Shown here: in pieces, positions 1-12,159 of the stretch | Layout of the letters: the number at the start of each line of letters is the position of its first letter | Numbering within the stretch: position 1 is the stretch's first letter | Assembly: GCA_004335835.1 (NCBI GenBank) | Contig: RWJK01001208.1 | Span: forward strand, 230,629 to 294,628 | Direction: 5' to 3' | DNA from: Scenedesmus sp. ARA3 | Lineage: Eukaryota > Chlorophyta > Chlorophyceae > Sphaeropleales > Scenedesmaceae | DNA: 64,000 nucleotides | Made by a program: the position numbers and the translations under genes | Notes under the pieces: model-generated | Databases searched by the model: none | Told to the model about the DNA's origin: nothing | The model's input: only the letters and a program-made list of their open reading frames with translations

Positions 1-95
1 CATCCCTCCCGAGCAACCCACACTGCTTTTTATGTTCTTACGTACAGCTAGCCCGCCACTCTTTAATCCTGTGATGCAACAGGATGGAAAGCGTT

Positions 96-187
<92 letters not shown>

Positions 188-461
188 CCGCACCTGTGGT
201 CCCTACTGTACATCTCCAGCAGGCCGGAGGCATAGCCCACTGCCAGCAGCGGCGGCAGCCCTGCAGTGTCCAGCCATGCCAGACTAGCAGCAGTGTCCTC
301 CAGTGGCAGCAGGCAGTCCAGCAGAAACACTGGAGCAGCAGCACTGCTGGCGCTGCTGCTGCGCAGCGGCTGGCGGCTGTGGCTGGTGGAATTGCTGCTG
401 CTGCTGCTGCGCGTGGAGCCCTCAGCACACCAGATGAAGACGGCATCCTCCATCTCAGTCT

Positions 462-492
<31 letters not shown>

Positions 493-892
493 GCAAACGG
501 CAGACGGCGCAGCAAGATTCTGGACCAACAGCCAGGTTGGTTTCAACCAGGGCACATGACCAAGCTGTACTGGCCAGCCGATTCTGCTGCTTGGTTGTAT
601 CACAGAAGCAGCAATGACTGGCAATATCATGCGTTTTGTCCAACACAGGCATCTGTATCCTGCTGCATGGTGTGCTAGCGCTGCGTCAACAGCATGAGGT
701 CGCTGTGCCACACAGCAGCAGCAAATGCGATAGCAGCAGTGATGCGGCTCACCTGCCCGCATGTGATGGCTGCTGCTGCATAGCCGGCGCTGGTGCACAG
801 CGCCACAGCCACCACTATGCCTCCGAAATCAACCCCGCCAACATCACAGCAGCTGGCCTGCACCAGCTGCAGCCCTGGGCCAATGCCACGCA

Positions 893-924
<32 letters not shown>

Positions 925-1623
925 ACTGGTCCAGCTCCTGTACTGCTGATAATATCATCATCAGCAGCAGCAGCAGCAATGCTGCCCACAACTTGCCAGA
1001 ACATAAGGACGCCAGATGCATTGCCTGTCACAAGGAAAGGACTAGCCGGACTAGGGCAATGCAAGCAGGATACAGCAGCTGACAGCTGCTCTAGCCTAGC
1101 CACATCCCCTGACTCTGCTGCTGCATCTGCTGCATCGGCTGACTCAGCACTGGACAGCGCATGCTGCTGCTGCTGCTGCTGCTGCCTGGGCCAGTCGCTG
1201 CCAATGCCAGCAGCAACAGCAGCGGCGATCACATCTGCAGCAGCCGTCTGCTGCGGCTGCGACACCGACAGCTGCCAGTCGTCAACCGCAGCAGATGCAG
1301 CAGCATCCTTGCTGGCTGCTGCTGCTGCATCTGACAGCCGCCTCTGTTGCTGCTGCTGCTGGCCCTCTGTGCTGGCCTCTCCTGAGCTGCAAAGACCAAG
1401 CAGCACTGCCTGCAGCGCAACAGCCTGCTGCTGCTGCTGCTGCTGTTGTGCACCTGCTGGGACAGGTGCTGCAGACACCTCCACCAGCTGCTTTAGCAAA
1501 GAGATGCCTGCTGGCAAGTCCAGATGCACCAGCACCTGGACGCCAGATATGTACACCCCAGAGGCAGCGGCAGCAGCAGCAGCAGCAGTGCTCGACCCCA
1601 AGCCCTGCTGGCTGTGGTAGCCG

Positions 1624-1662
<39 letters not shown>

Positions 1663-1833
1663 AGGTATTTTCCGCCTGAGAGCGTCACCAAGCACACGTC
1701 AACGCCCTCCCTGCCATGCACAGCCAGCAGCAGCGGCAGCCCTGGCGCCTGCGCTGCTGCAGCAGCAGCGGCTGCAGCTGCGCCGCCAAACGTAACCCAG
1801 CAGCAGCTCCTACACTGCCGCCAGCTTGACGGC

Positions 1834-1883
<50 letters not shown>

Positions 1884-2355
1884 CAGGTACATGGGCAGCT
1901 GCTGCACTGGTGCCAGGCCCCACAGAGCCACGCTGCCCCTGGTGCTGACTGTTGCTGCTACATTGGCAGCAGTATGCACGCTGACCTGCACAGGCAGCAG
2001 ACGCAGGCAGCATCACATAATGCACGTCATGCTACTGGTGGAACTTGGTGCACTGCGAACTGCTCTCTCTGTCAACACCTGCCTGACAATCATGGTCAGC
2101 TAGTGCACTAATCCAACAATGTATACATGTCCAACAACACAAAGAACAGCAAAAAAATGTCGCTGCTTTCTAAGTAAATAGCTCACCTGCAGCCACTCCT
2201 CTGCCTGCCCCGTATGCAGCCGCCGGTGCTTCAAGCCCACCGAAATGGCCGAGGCTGGTGCGCCAGCCTCGTTATAACCTGTCAGTGGCGTCACTTGAAA
2301 ACAGCGGGCCTCACTCAACCCCAGCCTGTTAGCAGCAGCAAACCCGGCAGCATCA

Positions 2356-2394
<39 letters not shown>

Positions 2395-5273
2395 TCAAGC
2401 GAAGTGCTGCTGCTGCTGCTGTCAGGCAGGCTGTTGTAGTGCGGTGCTCGGAAGTGCTGCGAAGCTGACAGCAGCGGCCCCGCGCTGCTCTCCACCACCC
2501 ACACGTCTAGGCTATGCCGCAGCGCTGCTGCACCCCCCGCACCCGCCAGCGCAGCAGCAGAGATGGCCGCAAGGCTGCCGGGCGCCGTGCCGACTGCTGC
2601 TGCTGCCTGCTGCAGCAGCGCGCGCGGCTGCTGCCAGCGCAGCTGCGTACCCTCGCGCCCCCAGCACCAAACCTTCGGCTGGCTCATCTTGTTTGACATG
2701 ATGGCATTCTGTGCTATGCCAGACAGCACGACTCCTGCTAGCCCATCAATACCCCAAAGAATCACCTGATCCTGGTAGCTCACCCCACTGCTGCTGCCAG
2801 CCGCCGCCGCTGCTGCTGCTGCTGCTTCAGTGCCGGACAGTGCTGCTGCCAGCGGCGGCTGACTAGGCAGATCAGGCCCTACAAAGCTGCCTAACAGCCA
2901 CAGCATGCCAGATGGATCTCTGGGAGGCTGCGGCTGCAGGGGCCTAGCCCAGCTGGCTAATAGCCCCGGCCTAACCCCTGAAACCTGAGGCCCCAGCCCA
3001 GGAGGCTCGATGACAAGGGTGAGGCAGAACTGCGACATCGCTGCTGCTGCAGCGGCGGCGGGTGCTGCAGCTTGAGGCTTGGCGGCAGGCGAGCCGGGCG
3101 CTGCTGCTGCTGCTGCTGCTGCTTTGCTGGCGGGAGTTGCGCTGCTGCTGCTGCTGCTGCTGCTGGCAGGTGGTGGTGGCAGGCTTGGAGCGATGTCAGC
3201 CATTACGACTTCCACAAAGATTCGGATGATGCCATCCACCCCGACAGTCATCAATGCTGGCTGGCCACGCGACTGAGCATCAACATCAGCAACACCATTG
3301 CCGTCACTAACACCGCCGCTGCTGCTGCTGCTGCTCACCCCTGCTACACCATTACTCGCTGTGCTGCTGCCACCCGCTGCCTCACCAGCAGCAGCATCTG
3401 CTGCTGCTGCTGCAGACGACCGCAGCGGTGCAGCAGCACTGCTGCTGCCGGCACCTGCTGCTGCATCGCTGCCGCCGCTGCTGCTGCTGGCACCGCAAGG
3501 CAAGGCCAGCGGGGGGCTCCACTGAATATGCAGCGCCTTCACTGGGTGCCGGATCACTTCGGCACCAACCCGGTAACCCCCTGGCGCCTTTGCATCTGCT
3601 GTGGGCCACCAAATGATTATGCGCTGTGCATTATCTAGCTGGACACTGGCACTAGGCCGCGGCGGTGAGCTGCCAGCAGCAATTAAGAAGTGTGCCGCCT
3701 CTGCATGAGCACGCCAGAGCTCTGTCACTAGCCAGCCGCTGCTGCTGCCGTGCTGCTGCTGCTGGTCAGGTTTGCTTGCGCTGGCGCCTGCTGCTGCTGC
3801 TGCTGCTGTGCCGGGCAGTCTGCTGCTGTTTGGCTGCGCCTGCAGCGCAGTGCAGAAGGGCAACACAACGCGCATGACATATGGCACAGCATGGCTTTCT
3901 GGTGAGTGTCAACGTTATCACACGTGGTTGGCCTTTTGAGCCGCAGTCAGCAGGTCATCCTCAAGGCGGCACACACCTCAACTGCTGCACCATGTTTCCC
4001 ACCACTTTGTTTCCGGCCTCTAGTGCACAATTTGACAAAGCTGCTGCGTATCCCTCTCACCTGCTGCTGCTGCTGTTGTTGCTTGCGTTTGACTTGTAAC
4101 ATGATGATGTTGGCAGCTGCATCGCTCAGCAGCAGCCCTGCCGCATCATACGTCCACTGCATGCCTAGTACGCTTGCAGGAGCGCGGTAGCTGTGCACCG
4201 CCACAGCAGCTGTGCTGGGGTGGTGCAGCATCAGCTGCTGCTCCTGCTGCTGTATGGCTAGAGGATCACCAGCAGCAGCAGCAGCAGCTGCTGCGGCTGC
4301 AGCGGCAGCAGCTGTAGCAGGAGACCTCGGGCTTGCAGGAACTGCCATTCCAGGCAAGTGATGCTGCTGCGGGTGCTGCTGGTGGTAGTGCTGGTGCAGC
4401 ACTGCCTGCTGCTGCTTTTGCTGTGCTGCTGTAGCTGACACAGCTGCTGTAGCAGCATGCGCTGCTGCTAGTGATGCCATGAAGGGAGCTAGGCTGATTA
4501 TGCTGATGTCCTGCCTGCTTGCTGCCGCAAGCAAGTGGTGCGGGCCACCGCCCCACACCAGCTGCCGGATTGGCTCATCCCAGTGGCTTTCCGACTGGTT
4601 GATCAGCAGCACAGTTGTGAAAGCATTGCTGTCTGCGGGTGCTGCTGCGGCTGATGCTGTTGCGGCGCTTGCTGTGCTGTGGCCAGCATGTGTGGGGCTG
4701 CCTGGCGCATGTGCTGCTGCTGCATGGCTGCTGCTGGGCGGCTCAAAGGGCTGCAGTCGGCTGTCAGCCTGTATGCAGATGGCGTGGCATGTGTGTATAG
4801 CATGACATGAGGTGGCAGCGATATGAGCAACAACAGCATCACTTGCATCTGTTGTCAACCAGCACAGTGAAGCAGGAGTTGCTGCGCCTTAGCAGCATAA
4901 GTATGGCCTGCAAAACGGGTGTCGTGCACTACTATACTAGCTGAGTTTCTTGGTGGGAGGGCCACATGCTACTCAGAAGCAGGCAAATCCGGTTTGCAGT
5001 GGCACTGCTGTTGCACTGGCAAACTGCTGATGTTGGTTACAGACCACTCCCATACGCTCACGACAGTAATCACTACATACGACTATCGTTAGTGCATTCC
5101 CTTGCCTGTTGCACGACGATCGTGCCTCCGTCCACAGCGTATGCACAGAACACGATGTTGGCCAAGCCATCGACGTGAAAGCAGCAGAAGTTGCTGGTGC
5201 AGGGAGCATCTGATCTTTGCAGCACGCAAAGGGAACTCGGCTGCGCCTGATTGGTTGCTTGGCTGGTGATCAT
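1..5273 (-). CDS. DmX/Rav1-like WD40 protein, 5' part (3' end beyond window)
   Basis: Rabconnectin-3/DmX/Rav1 relatives are WD40 scaffolds of the RAVE complex that assembles the V-ATPase at endomembranes. Exons that keep frame: 4061-4768, 2187-3839, 1891-1985, 1809 down to 993, 753-893, 194-459 and a 23-nt microexon 46-68. A first exon of about 5125-5273 (ATG at 5273, with NIVFCAYAVDGGTIVVQ) is inferred. WD-type strands are visible: ASVLGMQWTYDAAGLLLSD, HIQWSPPLA followed by LMTVGVDGIIRIFVE, KVWCWGREGTQL, GSVALWGLAPV, VTGNASGVLMFWQ and EDAVFIWCAEGS. Their order matches plant DmX-like proteins: an N-terminal AAASRQDISIISL segment, a VKALHIQW repeat, then a DQVILWGID repeat. Long Ala, Ser and Gln runs interrupt the propeller loops. 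Rav1 identity is inferred from this order; a generic WD40 protein is the alternative. The N-terminal exon is the least certain part. Confidence 0.68.
97..186. repeat. (CAG)30 run inside a DmX-gene intron
   Basis: Thirty uninterrupted CAG units on the plus strand, CTG on the gene's coding strand. The donor of the preceding exon (CACAG|GTGCGG, exon end 194) lies just upstream and the next acceptor (CATCACAG|GATTAAAG, exon start 68) just downstream, so the run is intronic and is not a polyglutamine tract. Confidence 0.8.
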
Positions 5274-6185
5274 TGTTCAGTGCTTGTGTTCTCTCATTGC
5301 AGCCTCTGTGATACAGCCTCTCGTTCAAGTCTTCCGAACTGACCAACCAAGTTTGGGAGGACATCTGCCTGTAGTATGCTGGTTTGGATGTTGTTGGCAC
5401 CACACAGGGTCCAACTAGAACCGCCGGAGTTACACCTCAGTCAAACCCTGATAACATTCACCACATACAGGATCACAACGGCAAGATGCCAGCCTGGATG
5501 CTGCTCAACGCGCATGAACAAGTGCAGCAATTCCAGCTGTCAACATGCTTGCTTCCAGCAGCAACAGTGAGGGCGTAGTCCAATGTTGCTGGCACGTCAG
5601 AGTAAGCTCACTAGCCAGCTGAGCGGGCAGCGTCAGGCATTGAGGCTGCAGGCCAGTAAGAGCTCACCAGGGAAAAGTCCCCTGACAACACTCATAGCTT
5701 CTCATCCGACGTAAATGAAGCACATTGTGGTGATATTGTTACCTTGTTGCGGCAAAGAGGCATGCGCAAGCGTAGCAGCGCCGTCTCGCTACAGAAGATG
5801 AATTCACGATTCTAACAGTTGCCGGTGGACTGTCATCGTGATCAAAGGTATCAAACTAAGGGACTCTGACGAAGCTGGCCAGCTTCTTCCGAGTCCCTCA
5901 GTTGATACCATTGATTACGGTTACAGTCCAACTGCTAGAGTCGTGAATGTATCGTCTGTCGCGAGACAGGCACTGGCAACAACAGCACATACATTCACCA
6001 CATTGTGCCTCCCTGGCACACAACCACACTTAGCCACTGCAACCAAAACAAACACTGCCTGTGGCTTCAGTTCTCGAGGGACTGTGAATAGCACTGGATC
6101 ACGTGGTCACACACAGGCATGGGGGCAACACTGGCATAAAAAGCAGGGCCCGTGCCTGTGACAACATGTCAAGACCTGCAAAGGT
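5274..6185. other. Intergenic region with a hairpin
   Basis: No coding pattern seen. It lies between the inferred 5' end of the DmX-like gene and the 3' end of the NTT carrier gene (both minus strand), so it should hold the former's promoter and the latter's terminator. The notable element is the palindrome at 5847-5909. Confidence 0.5.
5847..5909. repeat. Near-perfect palindrome (about 31-bp arms, no loop)
   Basis: GGTATCAA at the left end pairs with TTGATACC at the right end. The centre GAAGCTGGCCAGCTTC is perfectly self-complementary. Arms differ by one indel and three mismatches. It could form a long hairpin in either transcript or be a relic of an inverted duplication; no flanking target duplication was identified. 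Confidence 0.8.
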
Positions 6186-9100
6186 TCAATACACATCAAA
6201 AGTAGTGTGCAGAGCTTCCTTTGCAAGCGCCATGCCCTTCATATCAGGCAGCGCATGGCCTGCCAATCCCTTCTGCTCTGCACCCTGCTGCTGCTGCTGC
6301 TGCTGCTGCTGCATTGCCTGCCAGTCCTTGCGCTCTGCAGCGCTGCCGTCATGCTCCTGCTGCTGCACGCCGCTGCTTGCACTTCCTCCGCTCACAGGAA
6401 GCCCCAGCTGCTGCTGCTGCTGCAGCCGCTGTTGCTGCTCCTGCTGCTCAATGACCCCGCTGCGCCTGCCTATCACCGCTGCTTCCAACAGTTCTGGATC
6501 AGCAGCAAGGGCAAGGTACACACTCTCCCAGTACTCCGCATCACGCAGCATAGGGGGCTGCAGCAGGAGCGGGTGCGCCGTACGGCCTCCGCTCAAGCCA
6601 GCATAGCCACCACCATCACTGCTGCTGTAGCTGCTGCTGCTGCTGCGCTCATTCACATCACTGTCTGCTGCTGCTGCTGCTGCCGGCCCTGCTGGATGGC
6701 TGCCACACCAGCGCGAGGCAGCGGCAGCAGCAGCAGCCAGCTCACACGGCAGCGGCAGCCGCCACCCCTGGTACTGCAGCAGCTGCTGCTGCCGCTGCCG
6801 CTGCTGCCGCCGCAGCCGCCGCACCTCGCGCTGCTGCTGCCAGTTGCGCTGCCAATACTCCAGCTGCCGCTGACTCTGCTCACCAGCCTGCCCAGCACCT
6901 GCTGCTGCTGCTGCCGCTTGCTGCTGCTGCTGCTCGGCCTCTGCCTGCTGCTGCTGCTGTGCGGCAGCAGCGGCGTCTGCCTGTGCCTGCTGATCAGCGT
7001 GCTGCTGCATCTGTGTTGACAGCCGCAGCGTAGACTTGAGCCATGCAACACAAGCTGAAAAGAACAGCAGCGCCATAGCTGAGAGCGCTGCATTGATACT
7101 GCCTGCAGCCAGCAGCAGCACCTGCACCAGCCATCCTGCACCCGACTTTGCCACCTGCCCTCCTATCAAGTCTACTACTGCCTTGCTCGCCTTGCTCTCA
7201 GCAGGCTGCATTGTTTTGTACACCATCTCCTTAGTCGGCTGGAACAAGCTACTGCGGCAAGCTCCAGCAGCAACACATGTGGCAAATCCTGCACTCAAGC
7301 CCAGGCCTGACAGCATCTCCGATGCAGCTTGCCCACCAGATGCGGCCGCAGCTGCAGCTGCAGCTGCACTCCAGCTGCTGCTGCTTGCTGCTGCGGGCCC
7401 TGCTGCCATGCCGGCAGCTGCTGCAGCTGCTGCTGCTGCTGCTGCTTGTGCCAGCAGGCAGCAGCCGAAGAAGGAGGAGCCCAGCAGCAGCATGATGCTG
7501 GGGCTGATCAGGGCAGCTCCCGACCATCCCAGGTGCTGCACAGCATTTCACAGTGAACGCACACACAGCACAATACAAGCATGTTGTCAGGCACTGCCGG
7601 CAAGCAGTCAGCACCTGGTGTTGCAGCAACGTCCGAGTGTAGTGCTTGCCTTTGACATCAACCAAGCAACCAGCTGTTGCTGCAAGCTGTACACCACGGT
7701 CCATAGTGTATCACCCCAACCTCAGCACGGTCAGAACATGTGGACTGCAACACTCCCCAACGCACCTTGAATATCAGCTTCGAGGCTGTCATCAGCGCCA
7801 GTGCGCCCATGCCCACCAATCAGATGCTGTTCACCAGCTTCAAACTCACCTTGAATATGAGCTTTGAGGTTGCCATCAGGGCCAGTGTGCCCATGCCCAC
7901 TGCGCTCTGCAGGTCTGCCAGCGCGCAGCAGTAGGCCGCTGAGTCGGCAGCAGCCAGCCGCAGCTGCAACCGCAGGCAGAGCATTACACACCGCAGGGCA
8001 GCGCACCACAAGCAGTGAGCAGGGACCATGCACCACAAAAGCACAAAAGTAAGCAACAGCCCTGGTTGCATTGATGCATGCTGGTGTGCTAGCTTGTCTG
8101 GCTGATGATAGCTGCGGACAAAAAACAGTGCCATTGACACCCTTCTTGCTGGCAGATACAGAGCCCTGATCCCATGCAGTTGTTGCGTGCTGGCGTGCTG
8201 GCTTGTCCAGCTGACACCTGCCAACCCAGTGACTGTCAGCACTCCTCAAGTTGCCTGCAACAAGTGCACACACACAACTTGCAGGAAATTGGGACACCAG
8301 TGGGTTTGACACCAAAAAAGAGCCAAGCAGCAGACAGTGCAATGTATGACCTGTCACAGCCTGCTGTGCCGTGCAGGAACCCACCTGTGCCTTGAAAGCA
8401 TACTCAAACAGCCGCAGTGCAATGCCAAAGCTCACGACCCAGGTGGTGAGCTCAGCAGCTTTAGGGTTCCTGCCAAGCACTGTCCAAGCCTCCTGCCAGG
8501 ACGCCTTGGGTTTACTGCCCTTGGGTTTGGGCTGAGACCCTGCTGCCTCTGCTGCTGGGCTGCCGCTGCGGGGCGAGCTGCTGCTGCTGCTGTTGCTGTT
8601 GCTGGCCAACAGGCTGCCTGGACTGGAGCTCCTGCTGCTGCTGGCACTGCTGATAGGCTGCAGCGGCGGTGGCCGCCGCGGCTGCTGCGCTCTACTGTGC
8701 CTGTGGTGTGCATGCATAATGCCGCCACCAGCACTCGTAATGAAAGCAGGTGCTGCTGCAAGGGCTGGCTTCTGCTGCGGCCGCGCACCAGCAGCAGCTG
8801 CGGATTCAGCCACAGCAGCCTCTAGCTCTCCAGCATTTGGCTGCTGCTGCTGCTGCTGCTGTTGCTGCTGCTCTGTGCGCGGCGCGCTGCTGTTCTGCTT
8901 GTCCCTGCTGTGGTCGCTGCTGAGCCTGCCTGGCTTCAGGTAGCGCCTGTTGATGAGCGCCTTGCAGGCAAACATGACTCCAGCCATCAGCAGCATGCAC
9001 AGCACCAGCACCTGCAGCGCAGGACACAGGGCAAACATGCGGCACAAGCACGCGCACGTCTGGCACTTCGTCACGCAGCTCTGTCACACCATTGCCATCT

Positions 9101-11342
9101 ACAGTCAAACTTGGTCAATCGGTCGAACATCACCTTCTGTCACCTGCAGCACCGCGTCCATGCCATCCGGCCCTGGTTTGCCGCCAACTGCTCGGGTGTA
9201 CTGCTTTGATCAACCTGCCGCTGCCACACACCTTGAGTGAGCCAGAAAACATGCATACTTTCGCGCGAGAACCGCATGTTCCCTGTACTCCGCGCAGGCT
9301 GCTCTTGTGCACTACCGCCTCTTCACGGTCAGCACGGTCAAACTTTAACCCCCCCCCCACCCCACCTGCAGCACCACACCCATGCCATCTGGCCCTGGCT
9401 TGCCGCCCACTGCGCGGTGCACCGCCTTTATGAACTTGCCGCTGCCCACCAGCCCCAGATTGGCCAGCAGCCCCAGCTGCGGGTACAGCACCTTGGCCTC
9501 CTCCATGGTGCACACCTCATCAGCAACAGTCCTGCAAGCAGCAATAGTTGGCAATAAGTGATGCCAACAGCAGTAACAGCAGCATCAAAGACAGCAGCCC
9601 TAGCTGCGGGTACAGCACCTTGGCTTCCGCCTTGGTGCACACCTCATCAGCAACAGTCCTGCAAGCAGGAACACATGTAGATTTCACACGCCAACAGCAA
9701 TAGTAGCAGCATCGCCAAGGCGCCTACGACTCCTGCAAGCAGGCCGTCTGTTGTGGGTAATAAGTTGTGCTGTCTTCTGGCTGCCTTGCATGTCAACATC
9801 GTATTCCGAATCCACCTGTGCAGTCATGTTCAGTGGACTACGCCTGTTGCAGCAGCTGCTTGCTCACCAGAACGCAAGCGTGATCATCACAGGCCCCCAC
9901 AGGTCACCCGCCACATAAAACAGCGAGAACAGCCACTGCTGCAGCGCTGCCACTAGTCCTGCAAGCCCCTGGGGCAGCACAGACAGCCATGACAGCCACT
10001 GGCCAGTGCAGCTGTGCAGCGCTGGGGCCAGCGGGTACAGCACGAAGGCAAACAGTGCATAGAAGGCCAGGAAGGGCGCTGCTGTGGCAAAGTACAGGTG
10101 CTGCGGGGGCATGTGAGGCACCTGCAAGACAAGCGAGCAGCAACACCATATGTTACAGGCCATGTGTCGCACAAGGAGTCAGCGTTGAACCCGCCGCTGC
10201 TGCTGCCTACAGCTGTGGTGTGAATGGCACAGTGCCACATCACCATGGTGCTGCAGGAGTGTCAAGTCTTAAGCCGGCCGATCCACAAAAGCAGCCGCAG
10301 GTTGCCTTGTGCTCAAGCACTTGGCTTGATAAACCCCACCTTGCTCCATCTCCGTGCTCTGGCGCTGTTTGCTGCTGTCATGCAAGCCCGCTGCTTTCCT
10401 GCAAGCAGTGGCCGCTGCACGCCGCTCACCAGAGTGAACCTGTAGAAGTTGAAGTAAGCCAGTGAGGCAGGCAGTGTGCCCAGTGTGGTGAGGAAGGGCA
10501 GCGCATCAGCACCCATCTCAATCACCACTATGCCATCCTTCAGGCTCTGCAGCTGCAGGTGCATACAAGGACAGTTGAGCAGTTGAGTATTCAGCAAGGC
10601 CAGCAGAAACAGTGCAACGCAAGGGCAGCAGCAGCTGCTGGCTTGTTGGTCGGAGATGGAGATTGCTGGCAGGTGCTGGCAGGCTGCCGGTGTGCAGAGG
10701 CAGCTGCTTGCAGGAGGATACATGCGCTGCAGTTGCTGTTGCTCATCCACTGTGACCACAGCTAGTCAAAGCCGCAAGTGAGTTTTGCCTCCCAATACCT
10801 GCTGCAGCTTGCAACTGCTTGCTGCAGAGCTAGCACGAACCGATGCTGCAATAGTGCCTGCTCACCATAGTGAAGATGAAGGTGGCTGAAAAGAACAGCA
10901 CCGACAGCGGTATAGCCTTGCGCCATGCCGAGCCAAACAGCATACGCAGCGGGTTGAGTTTACGCCAAGCACTCTTTGGTCTACCGCCTGCGCTGAGTTC
11001 TGTTGTGCTGCTGCTTGCAGTTGGCACTGCTGCTGGCGGTTGCTGCTGCGTGCTTCTACTGTGCTGCGAGTCCCCATGCCACCTCCTGCTAGCTGAGGCA
11101 GCAACACAGCCAGATCCTTTGAGCCGTGCAAACAGAGCTGGACCGAGCGCCGGATGCCATGGATCATGTCGAGAGCAGCACCTGCTGCTGCTACTGCTGT
11201 TGAGCTGACGTGCAGCCGAGCCCACCGGCAGGAAGCATGTACTAAAGCGCAAACTTAGGTTTGGGAACTGTTTCGCTTGATGAAAGCTGTTTGTTGCCAG
11301 CAATCCACGGATGGCGGGCACATTCGGCCAAGACAAGGACAT
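6186..11342 (-). CDS. NTT: Plastid ATP/ADP translocase (NTT/AATP, TLC family)
   Basis: Envelope carrier exchanging ATP for ADP plus Pi, normally with 12 membrane helices. Seven exons keep frame: 10866-11342, 10430-10552, 9868-10121, 9366-9531, 8385-9011, 7850-7963 and 6186-7535, giving about 1036 aa. Start: the first in-frame ATG, at 11342, preceded by a Ser/Arg-rich stretch fitting a plastid transit peptide. Family landmarks in order: IPLSVLFFSATFIFTM (helix 1), DGIVVIEMGADALPFL, FLAFYALFAFVLYPL, LFSLFYVAGDLWG, EEAKVLYPQLGLLANLGL, TWVVSFGIALRLFEYAFK, FQPTKEMVYKTM (family FDPTKEMAY) and KASKAVVDLIGGQVAKSGAG. Oddities are a roughly 120-residue Gln/Ala/Ser insert in the exon at 8385-9011 and a roughly 300-residue Gln/Ala-rich tail after the last helix, far longer than known plastid homologues (about 600 aa). 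Introns contain exon-edge copies. Confidence 0.9.
7765..7817 (-). repeat. Donor-side copy of NTT exon 6 end
   Basis: Repeats the last part of exon 6 (7850-7902), encoding a version of MGTLALMATSKLIFK (here MGALALMTASKLIFK), followed by a GT donor context. It lies in the intron downstream of exon 6 and lacks the exon's 5' half. Confidence 0.8.
9143..9184 (-). repeat. Donor-side copy of NTT exon 4 end
   Basis: Close copy of 9366-9410, including CTGCAG directly before a GT donor. It lies in the intron downstream of exon 4. Confidence 0.78.
9592..9659 (-). repeat. Acceptor-side copy of NTT exon 4 start
   Basis: Near-identical to the first part of exon 4 (9466-9531): same TTGCAG|GAC acceptor and a DEVCT..EAKVLYPQLGL reading with MEE changed to KAE. 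Exon 4 is thus flanked by copies of both its edges. Confidence 0.82.
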
Positions 11343-11972
11343 TGTCAACCAGCACCACGATTCATCGCAGCGTCTCGAGCTCTTCCACTACTGTACTTGA
11401 GGACTGGTTGATGTCAGGTCCACACGCTTGAGAACACGGCTACTCACGGAAAACAGTCGGAACGTCACGACTGCGAACCCCTTGGTGCGGAAAAGTGATC
11501 CAACGCAGACAATAGTTCGTTTAAGCACAACTACAACATCCCTGCACACCAGGGATGCACGTGATGGTAGTAGTTGTCCTGTCACACCCTGCTGGCGAAA
11601 CCCTAGCAGCTTGCAGGTGATCTTTGCATCGACTGGACAGCAAGACTGCATCCAATCAACACACTGATGACTCAGAGTGACCGCAGGGGACTGCGGACTG
11701 CCTGTCATGCAGCTGCAGCTCAGCACCAGCGTGTGTACAGTACAGGCGGTACGGTGGTGCAACAGCTTTGCACTATAGGGGGCAGCGAGTTGAGCCTCAC
11801 AGCAGTTCAGGCACTTAGATGTCCTGTCCATGCTACACAGGGTGTCTGTCATTCCGGAATGGTTGCTGTCGCTGCAGCTGGCAACAGGGCTTGCCATATG
11901 GGGCTGCAGCCAGCTGGCTGCGCGCATGGGGACAGCTGCAGCCGCTGCTGTGTGCTCAAGGCCAGAGGGCCG
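11343..11972. other. Intergenic region
   Basis: Lies between the start of the NTT carrier and the end of LRR copy 1, both minus strand; it should contain the NTT promoter. A short interrupted inverted repeat (ACAACTAC...CATCCCTG / CAGGGATG...GTAGTTGT) is present around 11528-11578. No convincing gene seen. Confidence 0.5.
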
Positions 11973-11991
11973 TCATGCATCCCACCCTGGC

Positions 11992-12050
<59 letters not shown>

Positions 12051-12100
12051 NNNNNNNNNNNNNNNNNNNNNNNNNNNNNNNNNNNNNNNNNNNNNNNNNN

Positions 12101-12159
<59 letters not shown>

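Noticed and set aside
63..678. Poly-Cys, poly-Ala, poly-Ser and poly-Gln reading frames through the CAG run
   Set aside because: All six frames of a CAG/CTG run stay open, so these frames are compositional shadows; splice context places the run in an intron.
1860..2111. Plus-strand open frames over the DmX-like gene
   Set aside because: They are antisense to exons with WD40 motifs and show only repeat-driven composition.
4603..4858. Start of the DmX-like gene at 4858
   Set aside because: The codon there is TTG, not ATG; a better N-terminal exon with an ATG lies at 5273.
11346..11348. NTT start at 11348
   Set aside because: The codon is TTG; the next in-frame ATG at 11342 was used. For the same reason the UBX start was moved from GTG at 61316 to ATG at 61283.
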